Source: JASGMR01 sp963664675 (GTDB lineage: Bacteria; Thermotogota; Thermotogae; Petrotogales; Kosmotogaceae). Taken from it: a DNA stretch of 64,000 nucleotides. The position numbers and the translations under genes are program-made. The stretch is taken from the NCBI GenBank assembly GCA_963664675.2, contig CAXXLB010000009.1, forward strand, positions 186,001-250,000, given 5' to 3'. How positions within the stretch are numbered: position 1 is the stretch's first letter; the number at the start of each line of letters is the position of its first letter. The notes beneath the pieces were generated by a model that did no database searches, was not told where the DNA came from, and saw nothing but the letters and a program-made list of their open reading frames with translations. Below, one piece after another: positions 19,277-27,763 of this stretch.

Positions 19277-20321
19277 TTTATCTAAAAACTATGGAAAAAT
19301 AAAAGCTGTTGATTCCCTCTCTCTCGATATTTACGAAGAGGAAATTCTCGCGATTCTTGGACCGAGTGGTTGTGGAAAAAGTACTCTCCTTCAGTCAATC
19401 GCAGGACTGGAAACTCCGGGAAGCGGAATAATTCTCATAAACGGTGAAAAAGTATTTTCTTCAAAGGAACATATCTACATGCTACCTGAAAAAAGAGGAA
19501 CGGGGATGGTCTTTCAAAATTATGCTCTGTGGCCTCACAAAAACGTTTTTGACAATATCTCCTATCCGCTTAAAATAAGAAGAATGAATAAAAACATAAT
19601 GAAGGAGAAAGTAAAACATATACTGGAAGTAGTCAGACTGGAAAAAATGGAAAAAAGATATCCCCATGAACTCAGCGGAGGCGAAAAACAGAGGGTGGCC
19701 CTTGCGAGAGCCATAATAGTGAAACCCAGACTTTTACTTCTCGATGAACCGCTTTCAAGTCTCGATGCAAAGTTGAGAGGAGAAATGCAAAAAGAAATAC
19801 AGCGAATAAGGGACGTGATGAAATTAACCATCATACATGTCACTCACGACCAGCATGAAGCACTCGGAATTTCCGATAGAGTGGCAGTAATGAACAGAGG
19901 AAAAATAATTCATATAGGGACACCTAAAGAAATTTACAACAATCCGAATTCCGAGTTCGTGGCTGATTTCGTGGGCAATACAAACTTCATCAATGGAAGG
20001 ATTTCCTCCACGAAAGAGGGCGATCATTTTGAAATGAAAATCTGCAAAAATGACAATTCCTCGAATTACTCATTGTATTCAATCCGACCCGAAGATATAC
20101 ATCTTTCAAAAAATAAAGGTGAGCATACGGGAAAAATCGTAAATATTATTTATAAGGGAAATTACATCGAATATTATATTAAATCAGATGATTACAATAT
20201 TACCGTACAAACATCTCCCAATGAAAATTACACGGTTGGTGAAAACATCCACTTTTCAATTGATTGTAAAAAAATTGTGAACCTGAACAAAAACAAAAAG
20301 AAATTCAAAAAATTGGCTTGA
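19251..20321 (+). CDS. Ferric-iron-type ABC transporter ATP-binding protein
   Basis: 356 residues. Walker A GPSGCGKST, signature LSGGEKQRVALARA, Walker B LLLLDEPLSSLD and switch His in HVTHDQHEALG, then a C-terminal TOBE-like regulatory domain (YSIRPEDIHL). This is the FbpC/PotA group. The start at 19251 is fixed by AAGGGGG nine bases upstream; longer in-frame starts lie inside the permease gene without a ribosome site. It energises iron uptake with the two genes before it; a terminator follows. Confidence 0.88.
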   Translation: MKKQAQVIDLSKNYGKIKAVDSLSLDIYEEEILAILGPSGCGKSTLLQSIAGLETPGSGIILINGEKVFSSKEHIYMLPEKRGTGMVFQNYALWPHKNVFDNISYPLKIRRMNKNIMKEKVKHILEVVRLEKMEKRYPHELSGGEKQRVALARAIIVKPRLLLLDEPLSSLDAKLRGEMQKEIQRIRDVMKLTIIHVTHDQHEALGISDRVAVMNRGKIIHIGTPKEIYNNPNSEFVADFVGNTNFINGRISSTKEGDHFEMKICKNDNSSNYSLYSIRPEDIHLSKNKGEHTGKIVNIIYKGNYIEYYIKSDDYNITVQTSPNENYTVGENIHFSIDCKKIVNLNKNKKKFKKLA

Positions 20322-20374
20322 TATAATTCCCCCAGATGGATAGAATATTTATTCAGTAAATATTTATTAAAAAG

Positions 20375-20401
20375 AATACCGATTTCAACGGTATTTTTTT
20401 A
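20375..20401 (+). terminator. Terminator of the ferric-iron importer operon
   Basis: AATACCG (20375-20381) and CGGTATT (20389-20395) pair perfectly and run into seven T. Confidence 0.8.
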
Positions 20402-20464
20402 TTTTGAAATCCGATAAATTAAATCGGTTATATTTTTATAATATATATATTTTTTTGTTCTAGA

Positions 20465-20512
20465 TTGACAAGAGAACAAAAAATATGTTATATAGTAATA
20501 GACATGTCTATT
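20465..20512 (+). promoter_or_regulatory. Promoter and metal-regulon palindrome of the ZinT-like gene
   Basis: TTGACA (20465-20470), 17 bases, TTATAT (20488-20493), then the perfect 16-base palindrome AATAGACATGTCTATT (20497-20512). It keeps the ATAGA-TCTAT arms of the other sites. Confidence 0.75.
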
Positions 20513-20568
20513 TTTAGTAATATATTCTATATTTAAAAGACGTGCAAATACATACAAGGAGAGGGTAT

Positions 20569-21183
20569 ATGAAAAGATTAATCACTTTATTATGTGTAGT
20601 TTTTATGGTAATTTCAGCCTTTGGGACAGAAGCTGTCACCGATTTAAGTAGTTGGGCTGGAGTTAATGTTTCCACCACTGCTGTACTCAATGGCATCAGA
20701 TTGAATCAATATTGCAACGCAATTGCTGAATATAAGGATGGCTATACGGGAACTATGGTAAAAGCATTCGTCGAAAAAATGTTCAATACATCTTTCATGG
20801 AATTTGAAGTTTTATCAGATGGAAAAACGGTTATTTTTGACAATTACCTTGAAGCAGAATACTATTATTTAGGTTCACTGGCGACAAGCTGGCAGGGTAA
20901 CGATATAACATGGACCATTTTTAAAACGGATTCAACAGAAGCCATTGCAAATAACTATAAATATTTGCTTCTCTTCCCATTCCACGGTCACGAAGATGGA
21001 CTTCAGCATATGCACATGAGATACGGAAATGAAAATTTCGACTTTTTGACAACGGATCCGGGCTTAACGAACTGGTGGCCAACGTGCTACAAAGGAGATG
21101 AACTTGACAAGGATACTTTCTTCGAAGAACAAATGAGCGCAGCAAAAATGATGTCAACTATGCTTCCAAATATAACAAAATAG
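20569..21183 (+). CDS. ZinT-like periplasmic metal-binding protein
   Basis: 204 residues from the ATG at 20569 (AAGGAG seven bases upstream). A signal peptide is followed by a single lipocalin-like domain. The segment FHGHEDGLQHMHMRYGN near residue 148 contains the H-x1-H...H-x1-H cluster that binds zinc in the ZinT (YodA) family, and SLATSW, FDFLTTDP and WWPTCY fit the same domain. It lacks the long His-rich loop of enterobacterial ZinT. It probably buffers or delivers a divalent metal in the periplasm. The palindrome at its promoter puts it with the iron genes, so iron or manganese is as likely as zinc. Confidence 0.75.
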   Translation: MKRLITLLCVVFMVISAFGTEAVTDLSSWAGVNVSTTAVLNGIRLNQYCNAIAEYKDGYTGTMVKAFVEKMFNTSFMEFEVLSDGKTVIFDNYLEAEYYYLGSLATSWQGNDITWTIFKTDSTEAIANNYKYLLLFPFHGHEDGLQHMHMRYGNENFDFLTTDPGLTNWWPTCYKGDELDKDTFFEEQMSAAKMMSTMLPNITK

Positions 21184-21209
21184 GATCGTCAATCCACCAG
21201 AAGCATCAG

Positions 21210-21246
21210 AAAACCCCCTTTCTCGTTTTGTAAGAAGGGGGTTTTT
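21210..21246 (+). terminator. Terminator of the ZinT-like gene
   Basis: AAAACCCCCTTTCT pairs with AGAAGGGGGTTTTT across a short loop, with a T tail. It separates the ZinT-like gene from the MATE gene. Confidence 0.85.
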
Positions 21247-21374
21247 AGTAAAAAACATTACATCATAAAGTTTTTCAAAAAAATTTTTTATAAATAATAA
21301 AAGTTATTGTATTTAAATCTAAAATGCGCAGCAGGAAAATGGCGTTTGACAAAATGCTTAAAGGGAGAATAATA

Positions 21375-22754
21375 ATGTATAAGAACAGAAAAGAAATGCT
21401 GGAAATGGATATGAAAAGTGTATTTATTAAAATGGCATTACCCGCTATGGCAGGTATGGTAGCAGTAGGTTTATACAACCTTGTAGATGCGATTTTCATC
21501 GGGCAATTCGTATCCGCGGAAGGCGTTGGAGCGGTGGTTATTTCTTACAACGTTGTCCTTCTGAATATGGCAGTCGCCATGTTATTTGCTATGGGAGCCA
21601 CATCACTTTTATCGAGGGCAATTGGGGAAAATGACAATGTCACCATAAAAAAAATTTTTGGCAACGTTCTAATAGGTGTTTCCCTGTTATCAATCATAAT
21701 AACTTTTTTTGTATATATTTTTGCTGAACCTATTCTTTCATTTATAGGTGCGAAAGATGAAATATTGTTTTTAGCCACGAAATATTTAAAAACACTGTCT
21801 ATTGGTTTTATTTTCTCTGCATTGGGACCGGCTTTGAATTTTTTAATCAGAGGGGAAGGACAGATGAAATCGGCGATGGGAATTATAGTTTCAGGTGTTT
21901 TAATAAATATTGCTTTGGATCCTATTTTAATAAAAGTTCTTGGAATGGGAATAGAAGGTGCTGCACTGGCCACAATATTGGCACAGGCAGTGGTTTTTGT
22001 ACTCGATATGATCCATTTTAAGTCAAAAAAAAGTATTATAACTCTATCCAGAGATAGTTTTAAGATGTCGTTTGATATCATTCCGGAAATATTTAGTGTT
22101 GGAATTTCGGGAATGGTTATGCAAATAATGCCGGCTATACAGATGTCAATTATGTTTAAGATTCTATCAAATTATGGAGGAAATGATAGCGTAATAATAA
22201 TGGGTGCATCTTACAGAGTGATGACATTTGCCTTTATCGCCCTATGGGGAATATCACAGGGTATTCAACCGGTGATAGGAGCCAATTATGGCGCAAATAA
22301 ATTCGATAGAATCAAAAAAACATTTTTATCTTTCACAGGAATTGCACTGGGAATTTCGTTTTCTTTCTGGTTGTTTTTCATGTTATTTCCAAAGTTCATA
22401 TTGAGCTGGTTCATTACGGACAACAATATAATCATTCACGGGGTCACGTTCTATAGAATTTTTTTGAGTGTTTTCCTTTTGTATGGTTTGATGCCAATGG
22501 CAATCACTTTTTTTCAGGCTATTGGAAAAGGTGGAAAAGCAGCCATACTCGTTGTCGGAAGACAAATTTTATTTTTCATACCTCTGATATTAATCCTGCC
22601 AATTTTCTTTGGAGAATTGGGGGCGTGGCTTGCAATGCCTATTGGAGATTTTTTAACATTAATTTTGTCTCTTTTACTTATAAAGAAAACCTTTGACAAT
22701 ATTAAAACAAAGAAGAGAGAATTCGAAACGTTAACGTCGCAGGCAACCGATTAG
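21375..22754 (+). CDS. MATE-family efflux transporter
   Basis: 459 residues with twelve predicted membrane helices in two homologous halves, typical of NorM/DinF-type multidrug and toxin extrusion proteins (NLVDAIFIGQFVSAEGVGAV near residue 35; GISQGIQPVIGANYGA in the second half). The start at 21375 is given by AAAGGGAGA seven bases upstream. Such pumps exchange cations or drugs for Na+ or H+. It lies between two members of the palindrome regulon but has no palindrome of its own and is separated by a terminator, so any link to metals is positional only. Confidence 0.9.
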   Translation: MYKNRKEMLEMDMKSVFIKMALPAMAGMVAVGLYNLVDAIFIGQFVSAEGVGAVVISYNVVLLNMAVAMLFAMGATSLLSRAIGENDNVTIKKIFGNVLIGVSLLSIIITFFVYIFAEPILSFIGAKDEILFLATKYLKTLSIGFIFSALGPALNFLIRGEGQMKSAMGIIVSGVLINIALDPILIKVLGMGIEGAALATILAQAVVFVLDMIHFKSKKSIITLSRDSFKMSFDIIPEIFSVGISGMVMQIMPAIQMSIMFKILSNYGGNDSVIIMGASYRVMTFAFIALWGISQGIQPVIGANYGANKFDRIKKTFLSFTGIALGISFSFWLFFMLFPKFILSWFITDNNIIIHGVTFYRIFLSVFLLYGLMPMAITFFQAIGKGGKAAILVVGRQILFFIPLILILPIFFGELGAWLAMPIGDFLTLILSLLLIKKTFDNIKTKKREFETLTSQATD

Positions 22755-22916
22755 AAAAAAATATCTATTTGTGATTGTAAGGCTTATGAAGTCTGTAAAT
22801 GTGAGATTTTTGTTTATCTTGTAATCTGAATTTTTAAAAAACTACATGCACATGGAATGATATAAGTCCGATGAATATATTGAAATATTTTGAAATGTGT
22901 AATAAACTAACAGTAG

Positions 22917-22948
22917 TTGATATAATTATAATTTATAGATATATCTAT
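22917..22948 (+). promoter_or_regulatory. Promoter region and metal-regulon palindrome of the haem operon
   Basis: The perfect palindrome ATAGATATATCTAT (22935-22948) is identical to the one before the ferric-iron importer. A likely -35 TTGATA (22917-22922) places a -10 (TATATC) inside the palindrome, 17 bases on. The ATG of the permease follows 18 bases after the site. Confidence 0.65.
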
Positions 22949-22966
22949 TAATTAAGAGGTTATTTT

Positions 22967-23974
22967 ATGAAAAAAGTTTCAATGAAAAAAATGAGTTTTA
23001 TTTTGCTTGGTTTGTTGATATTGTTATTTCTTTTTTCGATTTCTATGGGAACGGTAAAGATAAAAATAATTGATATTTTAAAAGTTTTTATAAATGATTC
23101 GTCCGTAAGAACGGTATATAAAAAAATTTTAATGGACGTACGACTACCAAGGACAATTATGGCCATCCTCGTCGGAATGATGCTATCATCATCCGGTACT
23201 GTTGTTCAGGCAGTTTTCCAGAATCCCCTTGCCGAGCCATATATTATTGGAATAAGTGCGAGCGCAGTTTTCGGAGCTGTGCTGGCTTTCCTTCTTGGAT
23301 TGGGCGATATTTACTACGGTGTTTTTGCATTTATAATTTCTGTATTCGTTTCCTTTATGATATTTAAACTCGCTAATTTTAAAGGAAAGGTGAATACTTC
23401 AACTCTATTAATAATAGGTGTAGCAGTTTCTTCTTTCCTTGGGGCGTTCACTTCTTTTTCAATGTACGCAATTGGTGAGGATTCTTACAAAATAATGATA
23501 TGGACGATGGGCTATCTCGGTGGTGCAACATGGCAAAAAGTTGGAATAATTTCAGTACCGCTCGTTATTTCTGTTTGTTATTTTCTTTTTTACAGAAACG
23601 ATTTGGATGCAATAATGATGGGGGAACAAGAGGCCCATTCTCTGGGGATAAACGTTTCAAAACTCAAAAAAAGACTTCTTGTGATTTCCTGTCTCATTGT
23701 GTCATTCTCAATTGCGTTCACCGGGATGATCGGTTTTGTAGGTTTGATTATCCCGCATACAATGAGAATGTTAATAGGATACAGCAATACAAAACTACTG
23801 ATTCCAACAACTTTGGCAGGTGGAGTGTTCTTGCTTTTTTCGGATACAATAGCAAAAAATATTCTCTCTCCAACAGAAATACCGATTGGTGTCATTACAG
23901 CTTTTTTCGGCGCACCTTTTTTCGTGTATCTAGCTTTTAAAGCAAAAAAAGGAGGGACAACAGGTGGAATATAG
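22967..23974 (+). CDS. FecCD-family iron/haem ABC permease
   Basis: 335 residues with about nine to ten membrane helices. It has the family landmarks VRLPRTIMAILVGMMLSSSG near residue 48, FQNPLAEPYIIGIS near residue 84 and FIGLIIPH-type GFVGLIIPHTMRML near residue 260. It forms the homodimeric channel for haem, iron-siderophore or cobalamin import. Haem is favoured here because the operon continues with a HutW-like radical SAM enzyme. AAGAGG precedes the ATG, and the palindrome is just upstream. The end overlaps the ATPase gene. Confidence 0.88.
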   Translation: MKKVSMKKMSFILLGLLILLFLFSISMGTVKIKIIDILKVFINDSSVRTVYKKILMDVRLPRTIMAILVGMMLSSSGTVVQAVFQNPLAEPYIIGISASAVFGAVLAFLLGLGDIYYGVFAFIISVFVSFMIFKLANFKGKVNTSTLLIIGVAVSSFLGAFTSFSMYAIGEDSYKIMIWTMGYLGGATWQKVGIISVPLVISVCYFLFYRNDLDAIMMGEQEAHSLGINVSKLKKRLLVISCLIVSFSIAFTGMIGFVGLIIPHTMRMLIGYSNTKLLIPTTLAGGVFLLFSDTIAKNILSPTEIPIGVITAFFGAPFFVYLAFKAKKGGTTGGI

Positions 23975-24788
23975 TTTGAAGGTTGAGGATCTTTCATTCG
24001 GCTACGTAAAGGATAAACAGATATTGGAACAGATATCATTATCCGTTGAAAACAGAGAATTCCTGGGAATATTGGGACCTAATGGATGTGGTAAATCCAC
24101 CCTGTTAAAAAATATAATGAATTATTTCCCTCCCAATTCTGGAACAGTCACATTATTCAACGAAGAAATACATGCCATGGATCGGAAGAAAGTAGCGAAA
24201 AAAATGAGTTATGTTCCTCAAAAATCAGGAATGCAAATGCCCCTGACAGTCTTTGAAACGATTTTAATGGGAAGGTTACCACATCTGAAGAATCGCTGGG
24301 AAGGATATTCGGATAACGATTACAAAATCGCTGAAGAAGTAATTTCCGATTTAAAGCTTGAGGAGTTTAAAAACAGAATTACTTTGTCTCTTTCGGGGGG
24401 AGAATTTCAAAAGGTGCTACTCGCAAGGGCACTCGTTCAGAACCCGGAAATTATCCTTTTAGATGAACCGACTTCGAATCTCGACATGAATCACGCTGTC
24501 GAATTGATGTCTCTCGTCAAAGAAATGACCATTAATTCAGATTTATCGGCTGTTGCGGTTCTGCATGACCTCAATCTGGCCTCACTTTTTTGTGATATCG
24601 TTCTATTCATAAAAAACGGAAAAGTGAAATATATAGGAAAACCACAAGAGGTTTTCAAAAAAGAAATCATCATGAATATATACGGGATAGACGTTCATAT
24701 AGGTTATACGGATATGGGTTTTCCCTATGTGATTCCAATTTGCAAAAGTACCTACTCAAAGAAAGGAATTTATTACAATGTTTCATAG
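23964..24788 (+). CDS. Iron/haem ABC transporter ATP-binding protein
   Basis: 274 residues, FecE/HmuV group. Walker A GPNGCGKST, signature LSGGEFQKVLLARA, Walker B IILLDEPTSNLD and switch His in VLHDLNLAS. The start is GTG at 23964 behind AAAGGAGGG. Both ends overlap neighbours by about ten bases, so permease, ATPase and radical SAM genes are tightly coupled. Confidence 0.9.
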   Translation: MEYSLKVEDLSFGYVKDKQILEQISLSVENREFLGILGPNGCGKSTLLKNIMNYFPPNSGTVTLFNEEIHAMDRKKVAKKMSYVPQKSGMQMPLTVFETILMGRLPHLKNRWEGYSDNDYKIAEEVISDLKLEEFKNRITLSLSGGEFQKVLLARALVQNPEIILLDEPTSNLDMNHAVELMSLVKEMTINSDLSAVAVLHDLNLASLFCDIVLFIKNGKVKYIGKPQEVFKKEIIMNIYGIDVHIGYTDMGFPYVIPICKSTYSKKGIYYNVS

Positions 24789-26097
24789 AAGATACAGATC
24801 GCATCACGATGCAGAGTTTGCATTAAAAAACTTTTTAAAGATTTCAAGACCCGAACCCCTTTCGGAAGTTCAAATGCTTAAAACGTTGAACTCTTTTCCG
24901 GAAAAAGACAACAGAGTTATCTATTTTCATGTTCCATACTGTGACAGGTTGTGTTCTTTCTGTAATCTGAACAGAAAATTTTGCGGCGGGTCGACTGAAG
25001 AGAGGAATAAAACTTTAGAAAAATATACGGATTATCTCATTCAGGAAATCGACAAATATTCGGGTTATGAATATATTAAATCAAAACCTTTCAAATCTAT
25101 ATATTTTGGCGGGGGAACGCCCACGATATTCAGTACCGAACAGCTCGGAAGAATATTGAAAGAAATAAACGATAAAATTCCCATGGCAAAGGATTGTGAA
25201 TTTACCTTTGAAAGCACCTTACATAATTTAAACGAAGAAAAAGTAAATATGATGAAAAACTTCGGTGTCAACAGGTTCAGTATAGGAATACAAACATTCA
25301 ACACGTCTGGAAGAAGAATGCTTTCCAGAAGTTTTACTTACCTGGAAACAGTGAAAAGACTCAAAGTTCTTAGAAATCAATTTGACGGAACACTATGTAT
25401 AGATATCATTTATTCATATCCGGGTCAAAGTATTGAAAATATATTCAATGATTCAAACACCATTGTTTCATGCGGTGTTGACAGCGTGAGTTTTTATTCT
25501 CTGATGCTTCATGAAGAATCCTTTTTGAGCAAGCAGATTGATAACGGCAGTGTTCTGTTTGACAGAACCCTTGAATCGGATAAAAAGTATCACAACAGTT
25601 TCTATAATTCTCTTATAAAAAAGGGATTCACTCTTCTCGAACTATCAAAACTGGTAAAACCCGGAAAAGATGAGTACAGATATATAAAACTTAAATACCT
25701 CAATGCCGATGTTTTACCACTTGGAATTGGAGCAGCGGGGAGACTTGAAAATATAAGTATATACAGAATGTCCCCAACGAGGAATTTTTATGGCTTTGTG
25801 AATCCCAAATTCGATTTTTTTCATGAAATGTTGGGAAGAATGCAGTACGGCACCTATGATTTAGACTATTACAGCAGGATACTCAATGAAAAGGAATTCA
25901 AAGCATTTTTAAAAACTTTCAATCTTCTCAATGAAAAGAAGTTTTTTGAAAAAAAATCACACAATTACTACACTTTGAATACCGATGGTGTTTTTTGGGG
26001 GAACAATATAGCAATTGAATTTATGAAAAGTATCATTGAATCGGAAGATCTGAATTACCACCAAAATTCAGTAGATTTTGAGAAAAAGAGTCATTGA
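24778..26097 (+). CDS. HutW/ChuW-like radical SAM enzyme (anaerobic haem cleavage)
   Basis: 439 residues. The radical SAM cluster motif is CDRLCSFC (Cys 55, 59, 62), followed by IYFGGGTPTIF and a HemN-type barrel (FSIGIQTFN; IDIIYSYPGQS). The segment DVLPLGIGAAGRLENIS near residue 315 resembles the GxGAGG loop of the HutW/ChuW group rather than the GPGAHS of HemW/HemN. That group opens haem without oxygen to release iron, using SAM and a reducing partner. The operon is a haem-type importer and a flavodoxin follows, which supports this role. Coproporphyrinogen oxidase or HemW is the alternative. The start ATG has AAAGGAA upstream and overlaps the ATPase gene. Confidence 0.7.
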   Translation: MFHRRYRSHHDAEFALKNFLKISRPEPLSEVQMLKTLNSFPEKDNRVIYFHVPYCDRLCSFCNLNRKFCGGSTEERNKTLEKYTDYLIQEIDKYSGYEYIKSKPFKSIYFGGGTPTIFSTEQLGRILKEINDKIPMAKDCEFTFESTLHNLNEEKVNMMKNFGVNRFSIGIQTFNTSGRRMLSRSFTYLETVKRLKVLRNQFDGTLCIDIIYSYPGQSIENIFNDSNTIVSCGVDSVSFYSLMLHEESFLSKQIDNGSVLFDRTLESDKKYHNSFYNSLIKKGFTLLELSKLVKPGKDEYRYIKLKYLNADVLPLGIGAAGRLENISIYRMSPTRNFYGFVNPKFDFFHEMLGRMQYGTYDLDYYSRILNEKEFKAFLKTFNLLNEKKFFEKKSHNYYTLNTDGVFWGNNIAIEFMKSIIESEDLNYHQNSVDFEKKSH

Positions 26098-26164
26098 AAA
26101 TAAAATTTTTGAATCTTTATATTAGAAAACAATTTTATTCAATAAATTTAACTGGAGGAAAAAT

Positions 26165-27040
26165 ATGAAAAAGATTATTTTTATCGCTTTATTATTATCA
26201 ATTTTTAGTTTTACCGCATTTGCAGAATGGAACTATTCGATCATTCAGGATGGAAACGAAGTACCGGTAAAAGAATACAACAGAATAATTTGTATTTCTC
26301 CAGGTGCTGTAGAAGTTATATATATGCTCGGAGCACAGGGAAAAATCGTTGGAATATCAACTTCAAGAAGTGGCATCTGGCCGGAAGAGGAAACTTCCAA
26401 GCTTGAAACCGTGGGTTCATTGACTAATCCAAGTATTGAAAAAATAATCGAACTTGAACCCGATCTCATTCTTTTGAATTCAATGAATACAGATTTCACA
26501 AATCAATTAACTCAGCATGGAATTACCTATTTGTATTTTTCAACTGATTCCCTCGAAAATTTGTTGATCGAACTCCCAATATTCGGAATAATTGTGGGAA
26601 AACCCACTGAAGCAATAGAACTCAGCTCCGAAAAACTTGAAAAATTGATAAAAGTAAAAAAAGAAGTGGAAGATGAACCACTGGATCTCAAAGGGGCATT
26701 CCTTTATTCCGCATCACCGATTCAGGGATTCAATGAAAACTCTTTACCGGGACAAATTCTTCAGATTTTGGGTTGTGAGAATATTGTAACTTCTGATATG
26801 GCAAAACCGATTATCTCTCCCGAATATATTCTTGAACAGAATCCAGATTTTCTATTCGGTGCAATGGCAATAACGAGTGCCGAAGATATTTTAAACGCTA
26901 ATCCTCTAATATCTGAAACAAGAGCAGGATCAGAGGGTAACATTTATCTTGTTCCTTCATATAAAATTCTCAGGCCGACACCGAGAGTTATTGATTTTAT
27001 TGAAGAACTCTATAAGCAACTCAGGGGTCTTTCAAAATAA
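26165..27040 (+). CDS. Periplasmic iron/haem-binding protein (PF01497 type)
   Basis: 291 residues. The signal peptide (KKIIFIALLLSIFSFTAFA) has no lipobox, so the protein is free in a periplasm. The two-lobed fold is seen in NRIICISPGAVEVIYMLGA near residue 38 and EKIIELEPDLILLNS near residue 98, typical of FepB/BtuF/HmuT-type proteins. It should capture haem or an iron chelate for the FecCD-type channel. The gene lies 67 bases after the radical SAM gene with its own TGGAGG site, and a terminator follows. Confidence 0.85.
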   Translation: MKKIIFIALLLSIFSFTAFAEWNYSIIQDGNEVPVKEYNRIICISPGAVEVIYMLGAQGKIVGISTSRSGIWPEEETSKLETVGSLTNPSIEKIIELEPDLILLNSMNTDFTNQLTQHGITYLYFSTDSLENLLIELPIFGIIVGKPTEAIELSSEKLEKLIKVKKEVEDEPLDLKGAFLYSASPIQGFNENSLPGQILQILGCENIVTSDMAKPIISPEYILEQNPDFLFGAMAITSAEDILNANPLISETRAGSEGNIYLVPSYKILRPTPRVIDFIEELYKQLRGLSK

Positions 27041-27095
27041 GCATACAACTGTGCAACTGGCATAACAAACCTTACTTCTATTAAATCAACACTTC

Positions 27096-27127
27096 AGAGG
27101 TGTTTCTTATAGCACCTCTCTTTTTTT
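27096..27127 (+). terminator. Terminator of the haem operon
   Basis: AGAGGTG (27096-27102) and CACCTCT (27113-27119) pair perfectly and are followed by a T run. Partial read-through into the flavodoxin gene is possible. Confidence 0.75.
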
Positions 27128-27166
27128 AAATCAATTATAAAAAAAATTTTTCTGGAGGTAAAACTG

Positions 27167-27673
27167 ATGAAAACATTATTAGTTTATTCGAGCAAAACTG
27201 GAAATACAAAAAAAATAGCAGAGCAAATATTTACAATATTACCGAAAGGAAGTGAAATTTTTCCTGTAGAAATTGCCCCTTTTTCAGAAAACTATGACAA
27301 TGTCATCATTGGTTATTGGGTGAATAAAGGAATCGCCGATACAAAAACATTAGAATATATAAAGAAAATAAATAATAAAAAGGTGGCTTTTTTTGTAACC
27401 CTGGGGGCATATCCTGATTCTGACCATGCAAAAAAAGTGGTTAAGAAGGGCTATGAATTGCTCAATGATAAAAATGAGGTGTTAGGTCATTTTATCTGCC
27501 AGGGAAAAATAGATCCGGCTTTAACCGAAATGTTTAAAAAATTCCCTCCCGATCATCCACATGCCATGACTCCTGAAAGAAAAAAAAGACATGAAGATGC
27601 CCGTACACATCCAGATGAAGATGATTGCAAAAAAGCGAGAGAAATTTTCAAGAACATTTTTGAAAATATATAA
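27167..27673 (+). CDS. Flavodoxin-family protein (BilS-like)
   Basis: 168 residues. The FMN phosphate loop is YSSKTGNTKKIAE at residues 6-18. The C-terminal part PPDHPHAMTPERKKRHEDAR is characteristic of a flavodoxin group often found with anaerobic haem and bilin enzymes. It is soluble and cytoplasmic. Flavodoxins are established electron donors for radical SAM enzymes, so it is a good candidate partner for the HutW-like protein encoded upstream, although a terminator lies between. TGGAGG precedes the ATG. Confidence 0.8.
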   Translation: MKTLLVYSSKTGNTKKIAEQIFTILPKGSEIFPVEIAPFSENYDNVIIGYWVNKGIADTKTLEYIKKINNKKVAFFVTLGAYPDSDHAKKVVKKGYELLNDKNEVLGHFICQGKIDPALTEMFKKFPPDHPHAMTPERKKRHEDARTHPDEDDCKKAREIFKNIFENI

Positions 27674-27763
27674 AATGAGTGAAATATAATCTATAAATTA
27701 TTAAAATAGTAAAAGAAAGAAAAGATATAAATATTATAAACGAATATCAAATTTATTGTAAAA

